Shown here: piece by piece, positions 20,278 through 29,397 of the stretch
Numbering within the stretch: position 1 is the stretch's first letter
Layout: each line of letters opens with the position of its first letter
NCBI GenBank assembly: GCA_002711105.1
Contig: PAIH01000023.1
Coordinates: 1-52,879 of the forward strand
Origin: Planctomycetota bacterium
Lineage (GTDB): Bacteria > Planctomycetota > UBA8108 > UBA1146
DNA: 52,879 nucleotides
Direction of reading: 5' to 3'
The notes under the pieces: model-generated
What the model was told of the DNA's origin: nothing
Seen by the model: only the letters and a program-made list of their open reading frames with translations
Database searches by the model: none
Made by a program: the position numbers and the translations under genes

Positions 20278-21168
20278 ATGAACACCAACAAAAGAAATAA
20301 GTCACTCCAAGGCTGCTCGGTTCTGGTGGTCATGTTGTTTGTCTTGAATGCCGTGGCAGTGGCTCAAGATCCGGTGTTCGAGTTTCAGGCACCCGGTGGA
20401 GTTGCTTTCTATCCGCTAGCGACGCCTGAGACCGGGACCTTCACAGGATCGATTTCCATTGAGCAGACGGTGACACCTGGCGGAGGAGCCGAGGATCCAA
20501 TTGAAACCGGGGGTTACTCACTGGGAATGGCCCATGACCCGTCTTTGTTGTCCATCAATACGGCCACGTCTGTAGTCGTGGGTCCCGCTGGCGAAATCCC
20601 GTTATTTGATACAATTAATCTCTTCCCTGAAGGGCTCACTCAGGGAGTGGTCTTCGATGTTGCTGCTCGCTGGACGCTCACTTTTTCTGTTTCGACACCG
20701 GTTATTGATATCGAATATCAGCTACTAGCTGGTTCCTTGACCGACGCAGCGGATCCAACCGTTACCACTCTTGATTTTGTCGAAACCCTGGGAGATCCGC
20801 CCACTGTCAACGTGGTGGTCCCCAATGGTGGTGGTGCTTCGTTAGCCGCGACAGGAGTTAGTGGCTCTCTTACCCTGACTCCTTATGAGGGTTCCCAGTT
20901 TGTTCGCGGAGATGTAACCGGGGACGGTGCGCTCGATCTGGCCGACGGAATCGGTGTGCTCATGTTCCTGTTCCTCAATTCCGCTACCACCTGCTCTCAC
21001 GCTCTCGATGCCGATGACACAGGTAATGTTTCCATCTCGGATGCGGTACGGATTCTCTGTGCAGTCTTCTGCCTCGATTCACCGCCTCCTGCAGATCCAT
21101 TTCCCGCTTGTGGGATCGATCTCACAGAGGACGACCTGAGCTGCGAAGAACACAGCGGCTGCCCCTAA
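20278..21168 (+). CDS. Secreted protein with C-terminal dockerin-like module
   Basis: ATG at 20278 with SD AAGGGAC; signal-like LVVMLFVLNAVAVAQ; FVRGDVTGDGALDLADGIGVLMFLFLNS...LDADDTGNVSISDAVRILCAVFC. Confidence 0.8.
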   Translation: MNTNKRNKSLQGCSVLVVMLFVLNAVAVAQDPVFEFQAPGGVAFYPLATPETGTFTGSISIEQTVTPGGGAEDPIETGGYSLGMAHDPSLLSINTATSVVVGPAGEIPLFDTINLFPEGLTQGVVFDVAARWTLTFSVSTPVIDIEYQLLAGSLTDAADPTVTTLDFVETLGDPPTVNVVVPNGGGASLAATGVSGSLTLTPYEGSQFVRGDVTGDGALDLADGIGVLMFLFLNSATTCSHALDADDTGNVSISDAVRILCAVFCLDSPPPADPFPACGIDLTEDDLSCEEHSGCP

Positions 21169-21265
21169 TCCCATGATTCCGGCCCGTATTTTCTAACGGA
21201 AACCCCCAGAGATACCTTCGTGGTGATCGCTGACGGGTCCGATATCGTTCAACAGCCAAACTCAG

Positions 21266-21793
21266 TTGTCGAATCACGGGGTGGGGTGTAGCGTGGTTGC
21301 CATAGAAACGACAATCCCCAGTTTCGGGGCCAATTTTTCTGGGAGGCTCTTGGACGCTCCACGTTATGAACGCTATTCCACCGTTACTCTGTTCGAGGGA
21401 CTCCAGCCGGAGGAGATCGGTGCCCTGCTAGGATATTCCGAGGAGGTCAATGTCGAAGCAGGGGATGTGGTCATCCATGAGGGAGAACCCCCAAGCTATT
21501 TCTACATTATCGCTGAGGGAACTCTCGATGTGATCAAGACTGAAGGAAAAATTCCGACCGTGTTGGCGAGACTCTCTGATCTCAGTTCTTTTGGTGAAAT
21601 GGGATTGGTTTCCGAGCAGCCCCACACCGCCAGCATCGTCGCCGTTGCCGACTCTCGCTTACGCCGTTTTTCGATTGAACAATTTCAGGAGTTACTCGAC
21701 CACGGTGATCGTACCGCCTACCGGATGGTACTCGGGTTGACCAAACTACTTGCGATTCGCCTGACCGCCAGCGATGAACGAAGAGTGAGCTGA
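21266..21793 (+). CDS. Cyclic nucleotide-binding-like (Crp/PKA regulatory fold) domain protein, no DNA-binding domain
   Basis: LFEGLQPEEIGALLGYSEEVNVEAGDVVIHEGEPPSYFYIIAEGTLDVI...LSSFGEMGLVSEQPHTASIVAVADSRLRRFSIEQFQELL. N-terminal start uncertain. Confidence 0.85.
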   Translation: MSNHGVGCSVVAIETTIPSFGANFSGRLLDAPRYERYSTVTLFEGLQPEEIGALLGYSEEVNVEAGDVVIHEGEPPSYFYIIAEGTLDVIKTEGKIPTVLARLSDLSSFGEMGLVSEQPHTASIVAVADSRLRRFSIEQFQELLDHGDRTAYRMVLGLTKLLAIRLTASDERRVS

Positions 21794-21796
21794 ACC

Positions 21797-22579
21797 TTGC
21801 GGTTACAGTTATTACCTTCGACAGTGGGTGGGGACGGGACTGCACAGCTACTCAGCTCCTACCTGATCGATAGCAGCATTTGTATCGATGCTGGAAGTAT
21901 TGGATTCCACGCCAGTCTTGATATCCAATTGGCGGTGAAGCATCTCTTCATCACCCACTCACATAGTGACCATGTGGCCAGTCTTCCGACGTTCCTGGAT
22001 ATCCAACTCGGAGGCGGTATCGAATCGATGACCCCGATTACGATCTACGCCACCGAAGTTACAGCGAACAATATTCGGCAGGATATTCTTAACGATCGTC
22101 ACTGGCCCGATTTCGTTCGGATCTGTGAAGAGCTGGGCCAGGACTTGATGCGCCTGGAGATCATCAAGCCGGGAGTTCCTGTCGAGGTGGATGGTAAAAG
22201 GGTGACAGCGATTCCTGTCGACCACGTTATCGAGACGATGGCCTATATCGTCGAGGACGAAGCCAGTGCCTGTGCGATAATCACCGATACTGGCCCCACG
22301 AGCGAGATATGGCAACATTGCCATGAGGTACAGGGTCTTTCCACCGTGGTGCTGGAATTGGCCTTTCCACGACGATTGCAGTGGCTCGCTGATGCTTCCA
22401 AGCACCTGACCCCCGACACCTTCGTGACGGAACGACAGAAGGCTCCCGATCCGGATCAACTATCCATCCTTGCCGTACATCTGAAAGCAAACCAGTACGA
22501 GGAGATCGTCGGAGAACTGGGAGAGCTGTCATTGCCAGGTGTTGAAGTGATGAAACCGGGTGTTGATTATCAGGTTTGA
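21797..22579 (+). CDS. Metallo-beta-lactamase-fold hydrolase resembling class II 3',5'-cyclic nucleotide phosphodiesterase
   Basis: SSYLIDSSICIDAGSIGFHASLDIQLAVKHLFITHSHSDHVASLPTFLD (HxHxDH), later VDHVIETMAYIV and AIITDTGPTSEIW. TTG start, ~3 nt after the cNMP-binding gene. Confidence 0.75.
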   Translation: MRLQLLPSTVGGDGTAQLLSSYLIDSSICIDAGSIGFHASLDIQLAVKHLFITHSHSDHVASLPTFLDIQLGGGIESMTPITIYATEVTANNIRQDILNDRHWPDFVRICEELGQDLMRLEIIKPGVPVEVDGKRVTAIPVDHVIETMAYIVEDEASACAIITDTGPTSEIWQHCHEVQGLSTVVLELAFPRRLQWLADASKHLTPDTFVTERQKAPDPDQLSILAVHLKANQYEEIVGELGELSLPGVEVMKPGVDYQV

Positions 22580-22711
22580 AGGTGGCTTCAGAACCTGGAC
22601 TTTGCAGCACTCGTAAACACCTCCCTTGCCTTCGGAGCATCACTGGGGCACCGTGCCGAGATCGACGAGGAACGACAGAGAATCAACTCTATTCAAGCGA
22701 GAGGAATTTCC

Positions 22712-23605
22712 ATGAACATCGATAGGAGAGATTTTCTCACCACCGCAGCAGCCCTCTCGGCGGCAGGTGCGGCAGGAGTTGTTGGAGCCGCTGAGTTAAA
22801 AAATGATGACGGCTTCATTCCTCTTCCCTGGGGGAAGACTCGATTTGCTGTCAACATCGAGATGTGGAGATTCGGCGGGGCACCCCATCACGACAAGATT
22901 CGTGCCGCTGCAAAACTGGGTTATCCGGCTGTCGAGTTCTGGCCATGGCGTGGCAAGAATCTCGACGAGATCATCAAGGCCTGCGACGAGACCGGGGTCG
23001 AAGTGGCACAGTTCACCGCATGGGGGTTCAATCCCGGAATGAATGACCCGGAAAATCATGACCAGTTCGAAAAGGAGATCGCCGCCTCCATCAAAACCGC
23101 GAAGAAGATCAAGGCACGCAAGATGACGGTGGTCGCCGGAAATGACCAACCAGGAATGACCCAGGATCAGATGCACGAGAATGTCATCACGGGCCTCAAA
23201 CGAGTTGCTCCGATGGCAGAAGATGCGGGCGTGATGTTGATTCTCGAACCGATGAATATCCGAGTGGATCACAAGGGGCACTGTCTCTATGGCAGTCCAG
23301 ATGCGGTACGGATCTGTCGGGAGGTAGATTCTCCGATGGTCAAGATCAACTGGGATCTGTATCACATGCAGATCACCGAGGGAGATCTGTGTCGCAGACT
23401 TCGCGAGGGATGGGATCAGGTCGGATACCTACAACTGGCAGACAATCCGGGTCGTCGTGAACCCGGTACCGGAGAGATCCAGTATTCCCGCGTTTTCAAG
23501 GAGGCGTGGAACCTCGGTTACCGCGATTACGTTGGGTTGGAGTGCTCACCGAGTGTCGATGAGGTCACGGCCACCGAGCGGGTCAAGACTGCGGACGTTT
23601 GGTAG
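22712..23605 (+). CDS. Tat-exported sugar phosphate isomerase/epimerase (hydroxypyruvate isomerase-like TIM barrel)
   Basis: Tat signal MNIDRRDFLTTAAALSAAGAAG; YPAVEFWPWRGKNLDEI, LILEPMNIRVDHKGHCLYGSPDAVRICREVDSPMVKINWDLYHMQITEGD, DNPGRREPGTGEIQY. Confidence 0.9.
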   Translation: MNIDRRDFLTTAAALSAAGAAGVVGAAELKNDDGFIPLPWGKTRFAVNIEMWRFGGAPHHDKIRAAAKLGYPAVEFWPWRGKNLDEIIKACDETGVEVAQFTAWGFNPGMNDPENHDQFEKEIAASIKTAKKIKARKMTVVAGNDQPGMTQDQMHENVITGLKRVAPMAEDAGVMLILEPMNIRVDHKGHCLYGSPDAVRICREVDSPMVKINWDLYHMQITEGDLCRRLREGWDQVGYLQLADNPGRREPGTGEIQYSRVFKEAWNLGYRDYVGLECSPSVDEVTATERVKTADVW

Positions 23606-23651
23606 CGTGCCGCCGGGACGAGAGCCACTGATACCCAGGTGAGCGACGGCG

Positions 23652-24467
23652 CTACTTTTCGGAAAGTCCTGCGAGGAAGTCTCTGACCGCTTCGAAGGCG
23701 ACACCACTGTGGCGTTGATCGTTGTGCCCACCACCTGGAATCTTCACCAACTGTTTTGGTTCCGGGGCGAGGCGATGGAGTTCGGCCCCCTGTTCGTAGG
23801 GCACGATTTGATCGGCATCACCGTGCAGCAGCAGTAGCGGGCAGGTGATGGAACCGATCCTCCCCGAGTTGTCGAGACGAGTTTGCATCAGCATGCCCGT
23901 TCCGGGGAACGGCATGATCACATCTGCGATCGCTGGCCCGTTGAGAGGTGGCGAGTCGAGGATGAGCCCGCACGCCTCACCTTCGGTAGCAAGGACGACG
24001 GCGGGAACGGTGCCGAGGCTGCGACCGTAGGCGACCACGTTCTTTCCCGAAAGACGACGGGCGGTGGCGATCGCAGCACGGGCATCGGCGATGATTCCCG
24101 CCTCGGTGGGTTGCCCCTTCGAGCGTCCGTAGCCGCGGTAGTCAAAGAGTAATACCGACCAGCCTTGTTTTTGCCAGTGGCTGGCGATGTGGAAGCGATG
24201 AGAGATGTTGCCAGCGTTACCATGGCATTGTACGAGCACCGCACTGGCTTCTTCGGCGGGGAACCAGGCCCCGGAGAGTTCGGTGCCGTCGGTACTGACG
24301 AACCCGATCTCTTCTGCCCCGGCTGGCAAGGGTTCATCCCAGGTGGCTGACGGCACGAAGACCATCCTCTTTTCCATCCACCAGGCCAACAGCAGCAAGA
24401 AACAGAACAGGATCGCCGATGTGCGCAGTATACGGATCCACCGCGGCAGCGGTTTGATCTCACTCAT
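23652..24467 (-). CDS. Membrane-anchored alpha/beta hydrolase
   Basis: N-terminal TM helix; VLLFDYRGYGRSKGQPTEAG, YGRSLGTVPAV nucleophile elbow, LLLHGDADQIVPYEQG, GGGHND. Confidence 0.85.
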   Translation of the reverse strand: MSEIKPLPRWIRILRTSAILFCFLLLLAWWMEKRMVFVPSATWDEPLPAGAEEIGFVSTDGTELSGAWFPAEEASAVLVQCHGNAGNISHRFHIASHWQKQGWSVLLFDYRGYGRSKGQPTEAGIIADARAAIATARRLSGKNVVAYGRSLGTVPAVVLATEGEACGLILDSPPLNGPAIADVIMPFPGTGMLMQTRLDNSGRIGSITCPLLLLHGDADQIVPYEQGAELHRLAPEPKQLVKIPGGGHNDQRHSGVAFEAVRDFLAGLSEK

Positions 24468-24662
24468 CGGGTCCTCCTCCGGTGACTTGCGGTGTCATCA
24501 CGATCAGGTCATGGTACAGGTCTCGGTGTGTTCCGTCGCCCGAGACCTCTTCAAACCGTTGAGAGAGAAAAGATGTACACCATCGATGACCACGCGTTCA
24601 TCGCTGTTGATGCGTTAGATCGAGGATTGATCGCGACCCGCTGCTAGAGGAGTTCTGATCCG

Positions 24663-25697
24663 ATGAGTTTTGTTTTTGATACCCGAAGAGAATCACCAGT
24701 CATGTCGAAGGCCACTCTGGTGCCGCTGTTGCTGTTCATGGCGAGCTTGTTGCCAGGTCAGGATGGAGTTCTCGACGAACTGGCGGCTGAGGATCCCTGC
24801 TCCATCCGTGTGTTCAGTGCTGTGAAGACCTACCAACCGGGAGTTTCCTTCCAGGTTGGTGTACTGGTGGAACCAGATGCCGGCTGGCACGGCTACTGGC
24901 ACTCACCGCGCGATGGCGGAGATCCCCCGGAAGCGATCTGGGATCTACCCGAGGGGTGGAAGGTGAGCGGTCCCGATTTCCCTGTCCCACAGCGAATAGT
25001 GGAACCGGGTAACCTCGTCTCCATCGGTTACAAGAAACCCTTTCTGTTGCGATATCGCATCCACCCCGCTTCTGAAGTCGAAGCGGAAGAAACTGCCGTC
25101 AAGGTGGAGATCCCCCTGAAGATCATCTGGCAGGTGTGCAAGACGACCTGCATCTATGGAGAGAACCAGGCGGTACTACAGGTAGCAAGGGGTGGCAAAC
25201 CGATCGGTGACAGGGAAGGCATCGCGATGCTCGCTCGCTGGAAAGAGCGCTACCCTGTCGAGGCCTCTGCCGCTCGCGGTTTCCATTACCAGCTCGACTG
25301 GTTCCCCGATGCGCACTCCGATCGCGTCCGAAGTGGAACCTGGGTGGTGGTGTGGTATCGCGAGGGGTCTGATCGTCGTCCGGCGGTGCCGGTACAGTGG
25401 GTCGCGTATCCCCATGGGCTGGAAGCAGGAATCATCAACGAAGCTCAGGTGAAACCATGGACTCCCGCTGCGGAGGGCGAGAATCCAGCGACTATCGGTT
25501 GGCAGGTGAGTTTCCGCCTGGAGGAGCTGGGGTTGGGCTTTCAATATGGTGCTTTAGGTGCGACACTTGTGCCTACGCCCGGGAAGGCCAAAGGGCCAGT
25601 TCCCGGGATGCCTGCGATTATTATCCGGGCTTTGCAGGCAGCGAAGAGTGGACCGCCGGAGCCCGGTTCCGGACAGAAGAAAGGAAACGGTCGATGA
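24663..25697 (+). CDS. DsbD N-terminal (alpha) domain-like periplasmic protein
   Basis: GWHGYWHSPRDGGDPPEAIWDLPEGW and IIWQVCKTTCIYGE (DsbD-alpha CxxxC). Alternative start ATG at 24702 gives a clean signal peptide MSKATLVPLLLFMASLLPGQ. Confidence 0.75.
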   Translation: MSFVFDTRRESPVMSKATLVPLLLFMASLLPGQDGVLDELAAEDPCSIRVFSAVKTYQPGVSFQVGVLVEPDAGWHGYWHSPRDGGDPPEAIWDLPEGWKVSGPDFPVPQRIVEPGNLVSIGYKKPFLLRYRIHPASEVEAEETAVKVEIPLKIIWQVCKTTCIYGENQAVLQVARGGKPIGDREGIAMLARWKERYPVEASAARGFHYQLDWFPDAHSDRVRSGTWVVVWYREGSDRRPAVPVQWVAYPHGLEAGIINEAQVKPWTPAAEGENPATIGWQVSFRLEELGLGFQYGALGATLVPTPGKAKGPVPGMPAIIIRALQAAKSGPPEPGSGQKKGNGR

Positions 25698-26272
25698 GAG
25701 TCATCGCCATGTTTCTCGTACTGCTTCTTGGTTTCGGTGTGGGATTCCTGCAGGCCGACGAGAAGAGTCAGGATGCAAAGAAAGCCGCACCTGCCGTCAG
25801 TTTCGAGCTAAAGGATCTGGACGGCAAGACTTACAAGTCAGCCGATTACAAGGACAAGATCATCGTACTGGAGTGGACCGAATCTGGATGTCCAGCGGTC
25901 AAGCCACTGTACAAGGCGAAGAAGGTCCAGAACCTCGTTACCGCCTACAAGGACAAGGGTGTCCAGTGGTTCTCGGTTTGTTCGACCAAGAACAACAGCA
26001 TCGAGGGACTCAAGAAGTTCGCGAAGCAATACGGTGTTGAACACAAGATTCTGACTGATTTTGACGGCAAGGTGGGCAAGAAATTCGGTGCCAAGCGCAC
26101 GCCCCACTGTTTCGTGATCAAGGATGGTAAGGTTCTCTACCAGGGTGCTTTTGACAATCGCAGGTCGGGCGAAAATTATGTCAAGAAAGCGGTCGACGAG
26201 ATCCTCGCCGGCAAGGAAGTCTCTACTCCACGGACGAGACCCTATGGCTGAAACGTGAAATACGCGTCTTAG
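25694..26272 (+). CDS. Secreted redoxin/thioredoxin-like (AhpC/TSA-type) protein; candidate selenoprotein with UGA at 26249-26251 read as Sec (otherwise ends at 26251)
   Basis: Signal peptide MRVIAMFLVLLLGFGVGFLQA; VLEWTESGCPAVKPLY; KRTPHCFVIKDGKVLYQGAFDNRR. C-terminus STPRTRPYG-UGA-NVKYAS-TAG. ATG overlaps the stop of the DsbD-like gene (ATGA). Confidence 0.9.
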
Positions 26273-26281
26273 TTCAAGACG
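26252..26281 (+). promoter_or_regulatory. Candidate bacterial SECIS hairpin
   Basis: CGTCTT (26265-26270), loop AGTTC, AAGACG (26276-26281), plus flanking G-U wobble. Starts 13 nt after UGA; apical loop 19 nt after UGA with G at loop position 2. Confidence 0.5.
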
Positions 26282-26301
26282 TTACAAAGCAAAGCAATGG
26301 A

Positions 26302-26336
26302 GGCCCGATCGCGTCATACGCGGTCGGGCCTTTTTC
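26302..26336 (+). terminator. Rho-independent terminator of the DsbD-like/redoxin operon
   Basis: GGCCCGATCGCG-TCATA-CGCGGTCGGGCC (12 bp, one wobble) followed by TTTTT. Confidence 0.92.
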
Positions 26337-26410
26337 CTTCAGTTGGTTGTGCAATGCAGTTCTTGGAGAGGTGTCATTGCCAGTGCATCCTGCCGGCAGG
26401 AGGATTCTCG

Positions 26411-29338
26411 ATGTCAAATAAACCGAACATAGCCACTCTGATGCTCGCTTTTCTTGTCGGTACATTTTCTCCAGATCTTGTTTCCTCGATGGAACAGGAT
26501 TGGCAATCGGTTCCGGTTCCGGGGCGATGGGAATCGGTATTCGGGAAACACGACGGTTACGCCTGGCTCAAGGCCTATGTGGTCTTGCCCAAAGAATGGG
26601 CGGGGCAGGAACTGACCCTTCACGCCGGTCGCATCGATGACTCTGACGAAACCTACTTCAACGGCGAAAAGGTCGGTGGGAAGGGAGTCCTGGCTCCCGG
26701 TGGTCGAGGAGCTTCAAACGTTGATCGTGTCTATAGCATTCCCGGTCGAGTAGTTCGCGAAGGAGCGAACCTCATCAGTATCAGGATTTATGACATCGGG
26801 GGTGCTGGCGGTATCACCGGGGGAACCATTTTGATCAAGGGCCCTACCAGTAGCATCGATCTGTCCGGAGGTACCTGGCTCGGACGCAAAGGAGATGATC
26901 TGGCCTGGAAGGACTGGACGGTTCCGGTCGATTCACTGCAGGCGACCTTGTTGGCGCGACAGTATCTGATGACCCAGGGCGAGGGGGCGATCGCTCCGGG
27001 AGGAGGGATGCCGCTGTCGGGTCACCTGCAACGTCCGGAAGGCAATCAGCTGCTCTGGTATCGATTCCCGGCGGGCAAGACCTGGACCGAGGGATTGCCG
27101 GTTGGAAATGGTCGGCTAGGAGCGATGGTGCTGGGCGGGCCACGCAACTGGAAGTTGCAGATGAACGAGGATGGGATCTGGGCAGGGACACCAGCGGATC
27201 GAGTTCGACACGGTGCCCATCAATATCTTGGTGAAGCACGCGAACTTCTTTTCGAGGGTCAGGTCGTCGAGGCGCAGAAGTTGATGCAGAAGCAGTTCAT
27301 GAGTGCGCGTTGGACTCGTTCTTATCAGACTCTCGCTGACTTGACCTTCCATCAAACGGGTATTTCGGAAGCAACGAATTACCGTCGCTGGCTCGATCTG
27401 GATGAAGCGGAAGTATCCGAACAATTCACCAGTATGGGAGTCACCCATCGCCGACGTGTCATCGCCAGTCGTCCCGATGAGTGCCTGGCGGTGATCCTCG
27501 ATGCCGATCGTGCTGGATCGATCTCTATCGATCTGGGTCTGGGGCGACAGACCGGAGCGCAACTGCTCGAACCGACTCGTATTCAGGGTCAGCAGGGATG
27601 GCTTCGCTTTGGTGGTCGAGCCAGCCATGGAGATCAACATCCAGGTTCGCACTTCGAGTGCCAGCTGAGTGTCATGGCGCAGGGGGGATCGGTTCGCCGC
27701 AACGGTAATCGGATCGCCATTCAAGGTGCTGATACCGTGCTTCTGCTGGTCAGTGCCGATAGCGATCCGCAAGGTGATTTTGATCCGATACGATTAACTG
27801 CGGTTCACGGCAAACTGGAGGAGCAACAAGATCTCTCTGGCTGGTATGACTCATTTCGGAAACGTCATGTCACGGATCATTCTTCTTTGATGGGCCGGGT
27901 CGATCTGCAGCTGGGGACTGCGGAAATGCGTCAACTGCCGACCGATGAACGGATTCGGTCGATCAGGAGTGGAAAAGAAGATGTGGATCTGGTGGCCACT
28001 TTCTTCCAGTTCGGCCGCTACCTTCAGATTGCTTCTTCGCGGCCCGGCTGTCTTCCGGCAAATTTGCAAGGACTATGGAGCCACCACATCTCGGCACCGT
28101 GGAATTCTGACTATCACACCAACATCAACTTGCAGATGAACTACTGGCCGGCTGAGGTGACGAATCTAGCCGAATGTCACGAGCCTCTCTTCGACTTCAT
28201 CGATGCTCTGGTAGTTCGCGGGCAAGAGACTGCCCGGGAGCTTTACGACGCGCCTGGTTGGGTAGCTCACCACACCAGCGACGTGCATGCCTTCACCGTG
28301 CCCATCGGTCGGACGGTGTGGGGGTTGTGGCCACTGGGGGGAGCCTGGTTGTGTCGACACCTGTGGGAGCACTACCAATTTGGTGGAGATGAGCAGTTTT
28401 TACGGGAGCGTGCATGGCCGGTTCTTCGTGGTGCCTGTCAGTTCTTCGTTGCTTACCTGGTCGAAGATCCATCGACCGGCAAGCTGGTGAGTGGCCCTTC
28501 ATCTTCACCAGAGAATGCCTACCGAACTCCGGATGGACAGGTGGCGGACGTAGGAATGGGAAATGCGATGGATCAACAGATCATCTGGGATCTGTTCACC
28601 ATGACACTCAAGAGTGCCGAAGTGCTCGGTATCGAGGACGAGTTGGTTTCTGCCATTCGAACCGCGCGTACAAAATTGGCTCGCCCGGTCATCGGCGATG
28701 ATGGTCGCATCCTCGAATGGTCAAGACCTTGGGAAGAAGTGGAACCAGGTCATCGGCACATGAGTCACCTGTACGCTCTTCATCCGGGGGAGGAATGGAC
28801 ACGTGAATCCTCACCTGAATACATCGAGGCCGCTCGTCGCTCCATCGATTATCGTCTGGCACATGGCGGAGGACATACTGGTTGGAGTCGCGCCTGGTTG
28901 CTCAACTTTTTCGCTCGGTTAGGGGATGGGGAAAAGGTCGCCGAGAGCATCCGGCTGCAACTGGCGAAGTCGACTCTTCCCAACCTTTTGGATGATCACC
29001 CACCCTTTCAGATCGATGGAAACTTTGGAGCGACTGCCGGTATCGCCGAGGCACTGGTCCAGTCACACGGGGGTGTGTTGCGGCTACTTCCGGCTCTTCC
29101 GAATTCCTGGGCATCGCGAGGAAAGGTCACAGGTCTACGCACCCGATTTGGGGTGGAAGTTACACTCACCTGGCAGAAGGGTCAGATCATCGAAGCACGA
29201 TTGATGCCTTTCAGAAGTCAGCGACTCGCCGTTCATTACGGTTCTGAGTCAGTCGAGGTGGACTTGGTGAAGGATCGGGAAATTGTACTGACATCGATCG
29301 ATGGAAAACTGGATCGGATTCCGTCGACCGAACAATGA
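26411..29338 (+). CDS. Glycoside hydrolase family 95 (alpha-L-fucosidase type) with N-terminal jelly-roll-like domain
   Basis: ATG at 26411 after SD GGAGG. LPVGNGRLGAMVLGGPRNWKLQMNEDGIWAGTP, SDYHTNINLQMNYWPAEVTNLAECHEPLFDFID, DGNFGATAGIAEALVQSHGGVLRLLPALP. Confidence 0.93.
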   Translation: MSNKPNIATLMLAFLVGTFSPDLVSSMEQDWQSVPVPGRWESVFGKHDGYAWLKAYVVLPKEWAGQELTLHAGRIDDSDETYFNGEKVGGKGVLAPGGRGASNVDRVYSIPGRVVREGANLISIRIYDIGGAGGITGGTILIKGPTSSIDLSGGTWLGRKGDDLAWKDWTVPVDSLQATLLARQYLMTQGEGAIAPGGGMPLSGHLQRPEGNQLLWYRFPAGKTWTEGLPVGNGRLGAMVLGGPRNWKLQMNEDGIWAGTPADRVRHGAHQYLGEARELLFEGQVVEAQKLMQKQFMSARWTRSYQTLADLTFHQTGISEATNYRRWLDLDEAEVSEQFTSMGVTHRRRVIASRPDECLAVILDADRAGSISIDLGLGRQTGAQLLEPTRIQGQQGWLRFGGRASHGDQHPGSHFECQLSVMAQGGSVRRNGNRIAIQGADTVLLLVSADSDPQGDFDPIRLTAVHGKLEEQQDLSGWYDSFRKRHVTDHSSLMGRVDLQLGTAEMRQLPTDERIRSIRSGKEDVDLVATFFQFGRYLQIASSRPGCLPANLQGLWSHHISAPWNSDYHTNINLQMNYWPAEVTNLAECHEPLFDFIDALVVRGQETARELYDAPGWVAHHTSDVHAFTVPIGRTVWGLWPLGGAWLCRHLWEHYQFGGDEQFLRERAWPVLRGACQFFVAYLVEDPSTGKLVSGPSSSPENAYRTPDGQVADVGMGNAMDQQIIWDLFTMTLKSAEVLGIEDELVSAIRTARTKLARPVIGDDGRILEWSRPWEEVEPGHRHMSHLYALHPGEEWTRESSPEYIEAARRSIDYRLAHGGGHTGWSRAWLLNFFARLGDGEKVAESIRLQLAKSTLPNLLDDHPPFQIDGNFGATAGIAEALVQSHGGVLRLLPALPNSWASRGKVTGLRTRFGVEVTLTWQKGQIIEARLMPFRSQRLAVHYGSESVEVDLVKDREIVLTSIDGKLDRIPSTEQ

Positions 29339-29397
29339 TGCCTGTTGGCAAACAGGTACAATCGGATGGACCCCGTTCTCTACTGGAGGAGCTACCT

